Shown: piece by piece, positions 33,851 to 34,514 of the stretch
Position numbering within the stretch: the stretch's first letter is position 1
Layout: each line of letters opens with the position of its first letter
Assembly (NCBI GenBank): GCA_017399865.1
Contig: JAFQAT010000069.1
Coordinates: 1 to 34,514 of the forward strand
Direction: 5' to 3'
Length of the DNA stretch: 34,514 bases
Source of the DNA: Bacteroidales bacterium
Lineage (GTDB): Bacteria > Bacteroidota > Bacteroidia > Bacteroidales > UBA932
The notes under the pieces: generated by a model
The model's input: the letters and a program-made list of their open reading frames with translations, nothing else
Told to the model about the DNA's origin: nothing
Database searches by the model: none
Made by a program: the position numbers and the translations under genes

Positions 33851-34468
33851 TTAAAGCTGAATACCCATGAATGTCATGAATGCAATACCCATGAGACCTA
33901 CGGTGATGAATGTGATACCAAGGCCCTTGAGTCCTGCAGGCACGTGTGAATAAGCCATCTTCTCGCGGATTGCGGCAAGAGCCACGATGGCGAGCCACCA
34001 GCCGATACCTGAACCGAGAGCATATACTACCGGTTCGCCGAAGCTCACGAAATCCCTTTCCTGCATGAAGAGCGAACCACCGAGGATCGCACAGTTCACT
34101 GCGATGAGCGGAAGGAAGATTCCTAGCTGTGAGTAGAGTGCCGGAGTGAACTTCTCGACAACCATCTCGACGATCTGTACGATTGCGGCGATGACAGCGA
34201 TGAACACGATGAAGCTGAGGAAGCTCAGGTCAAGGCTTGCATATTTCTCGCCCATCCATGCGAGTGCGCCCGGCTTGAGGATGTACTCGTTGAGGAGATA
34301 GTTGACAGGAAGAGTGATGAGAAGCACTGCGATAACGGCAATACCGAGGCCGTTAGCTGTCTTCACGTTCTTTGATACCGCCAGGTATGAACACATACCA
34401 AGGAAGTAGGCGAATATCATATTGTCGATGAAGATCGACTTTACAAATAAGCTAATATAATCTGCCAT
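33851..34468 (-). CDS. nqrE: Na+-translocating NADH:quinone reductase subunit E
   Basis: NqrE is one of the paired six-helix membrane subunits of Na+-NQR. The 205-residue hydrophobic sequence starts [24 protein letters not shown] and contains [19 protein letters not shown] and [15 protein letters not shown], the conserved half-channel with the iron-ligand Cys regions (GMCSY at 24-28 and VNCAI). Gene order nqrD-nqrE-nqrF and the 17-base gap to nqrF are typical. Confidence 0.96.
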   Translation of the reverse strand: MADYISLFVKSIFIDNMIFAYFLGMCSYLAVSKNVKTANGLGIAVIAVLLITLPVNYLLNEYILKPGALAWMGEKYASLDLSFLSFIVFIAVIAAIVQIVEMVVEKFTPALYSQLGIFLPLIAVNCAILGGSLFMQERDFVSFGEPVVYALGSGIGWWLAIVALAAIREKMAYSHVPAGLKGLGITFITVGLMGIAFMTFMGIQL

Positions 34469-34487
34469 AGTTTTCTTTAGTTATGTG

Positions 34488-34514
34488 TTATTTTTCCTGA
34501 AGGTCCTTCTGGAT
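34488..34514 (-). CDS. nqrD: Last codons of nqrD (5' part outside the window)
   Basis: Reading the minus strand from the window edge gives IQKDLQEK followed by TAA, 19 bases before nqrE. Position in the conserved nqrABCDEF order, rather than the eight residues themselves, supports nqrD. Confidence 0.7.
   Translation of the reverse strand: MQKDLQEK

Overview
The window looks like chromosome of a Bacteroidales bacterium (Bacteroidota), roughly 50% GC. Evidence: TAnnTTTG-type -7 boxes sit in front of many genes. Several families are typical of the group: DUF4954, fimbrillin-like surface lipoprotein with a small outer-membrane partner, Na+-NQR, and a patatin fused to an outer-membrane barrel. 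Housekeeping proteins also read as Bacteroidales-like. Family-level placement (for example Rikenellaceae or a relative) is a guess. No rRNA, tRNA, CRISPR array, prophage or insertion sequence was seen.

Layout. 1-2318: the tail of a Pro/Glu-rich protein, rsmI, and a membrane-anchored helix-hairpin-helix protein. 2337-2855: a degraded DUF4160 gene overlapping an intact DUF2442 gene, closed by a bidirectional terminator. 2871-9964: recA (minus), then rlmN, patatin/barrel protein, recX and DUF4954 as a tight plus-strand run. 10021-11361: pgi (minus), divergent from 11467-13118, a glycerophosphodiesterase and an uncharacterised GNAT/Mom-like protein. 13177-18421: purC, a TerB-like protein and a PMCA-type Ca2+ ATPase. 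18422-18694: an intergenic region with paired hairpin repeats. 18695-23030: an uncharacterised three-helix membrane protein and uvrA. 23027-25761 (minus): a two-gene fimbrial-type surface operon. 25971-26624: a DUF47/PhoU-like protein. 26621-32506: a surface-polymer cluster. 32574-34514 (minus): the end of the nqr operon (nqrF, nqrE, last codons of nqrD).

The most interesting region is 26621-32506. It combines a TagB/TagF-type glycerophosphotransferase, LicD, the CDP-glycerol synthase TagD, a Stealth-family hexose-1-phosphate transferase, a family 2 glycosyltransferase, and a fused phosphocholine cytidylyltransferase/choline kinase. Together they suggest a phosphodiester-rich, teichoic-acid-like and probably phosphocholine-decorated glycan in a Gram-negative gut-type bacterium. 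TagD would make CDP-glycerol for the TagF-like enzyme. LicC-LicA would make CDP-choline for LicD. Stealth and GT2 would build or modify the glycan.

Several start sites were moved inward from the longest reading frame: rlmN 4087, recX 7549, DUF4954 7976, DUF2442 2563, Ca2+ ATPase 15674, fimbrillin-like 25243, its small partner 25761, tagD 28720. All functional calls come from reading motifs by eye; no database search was run.
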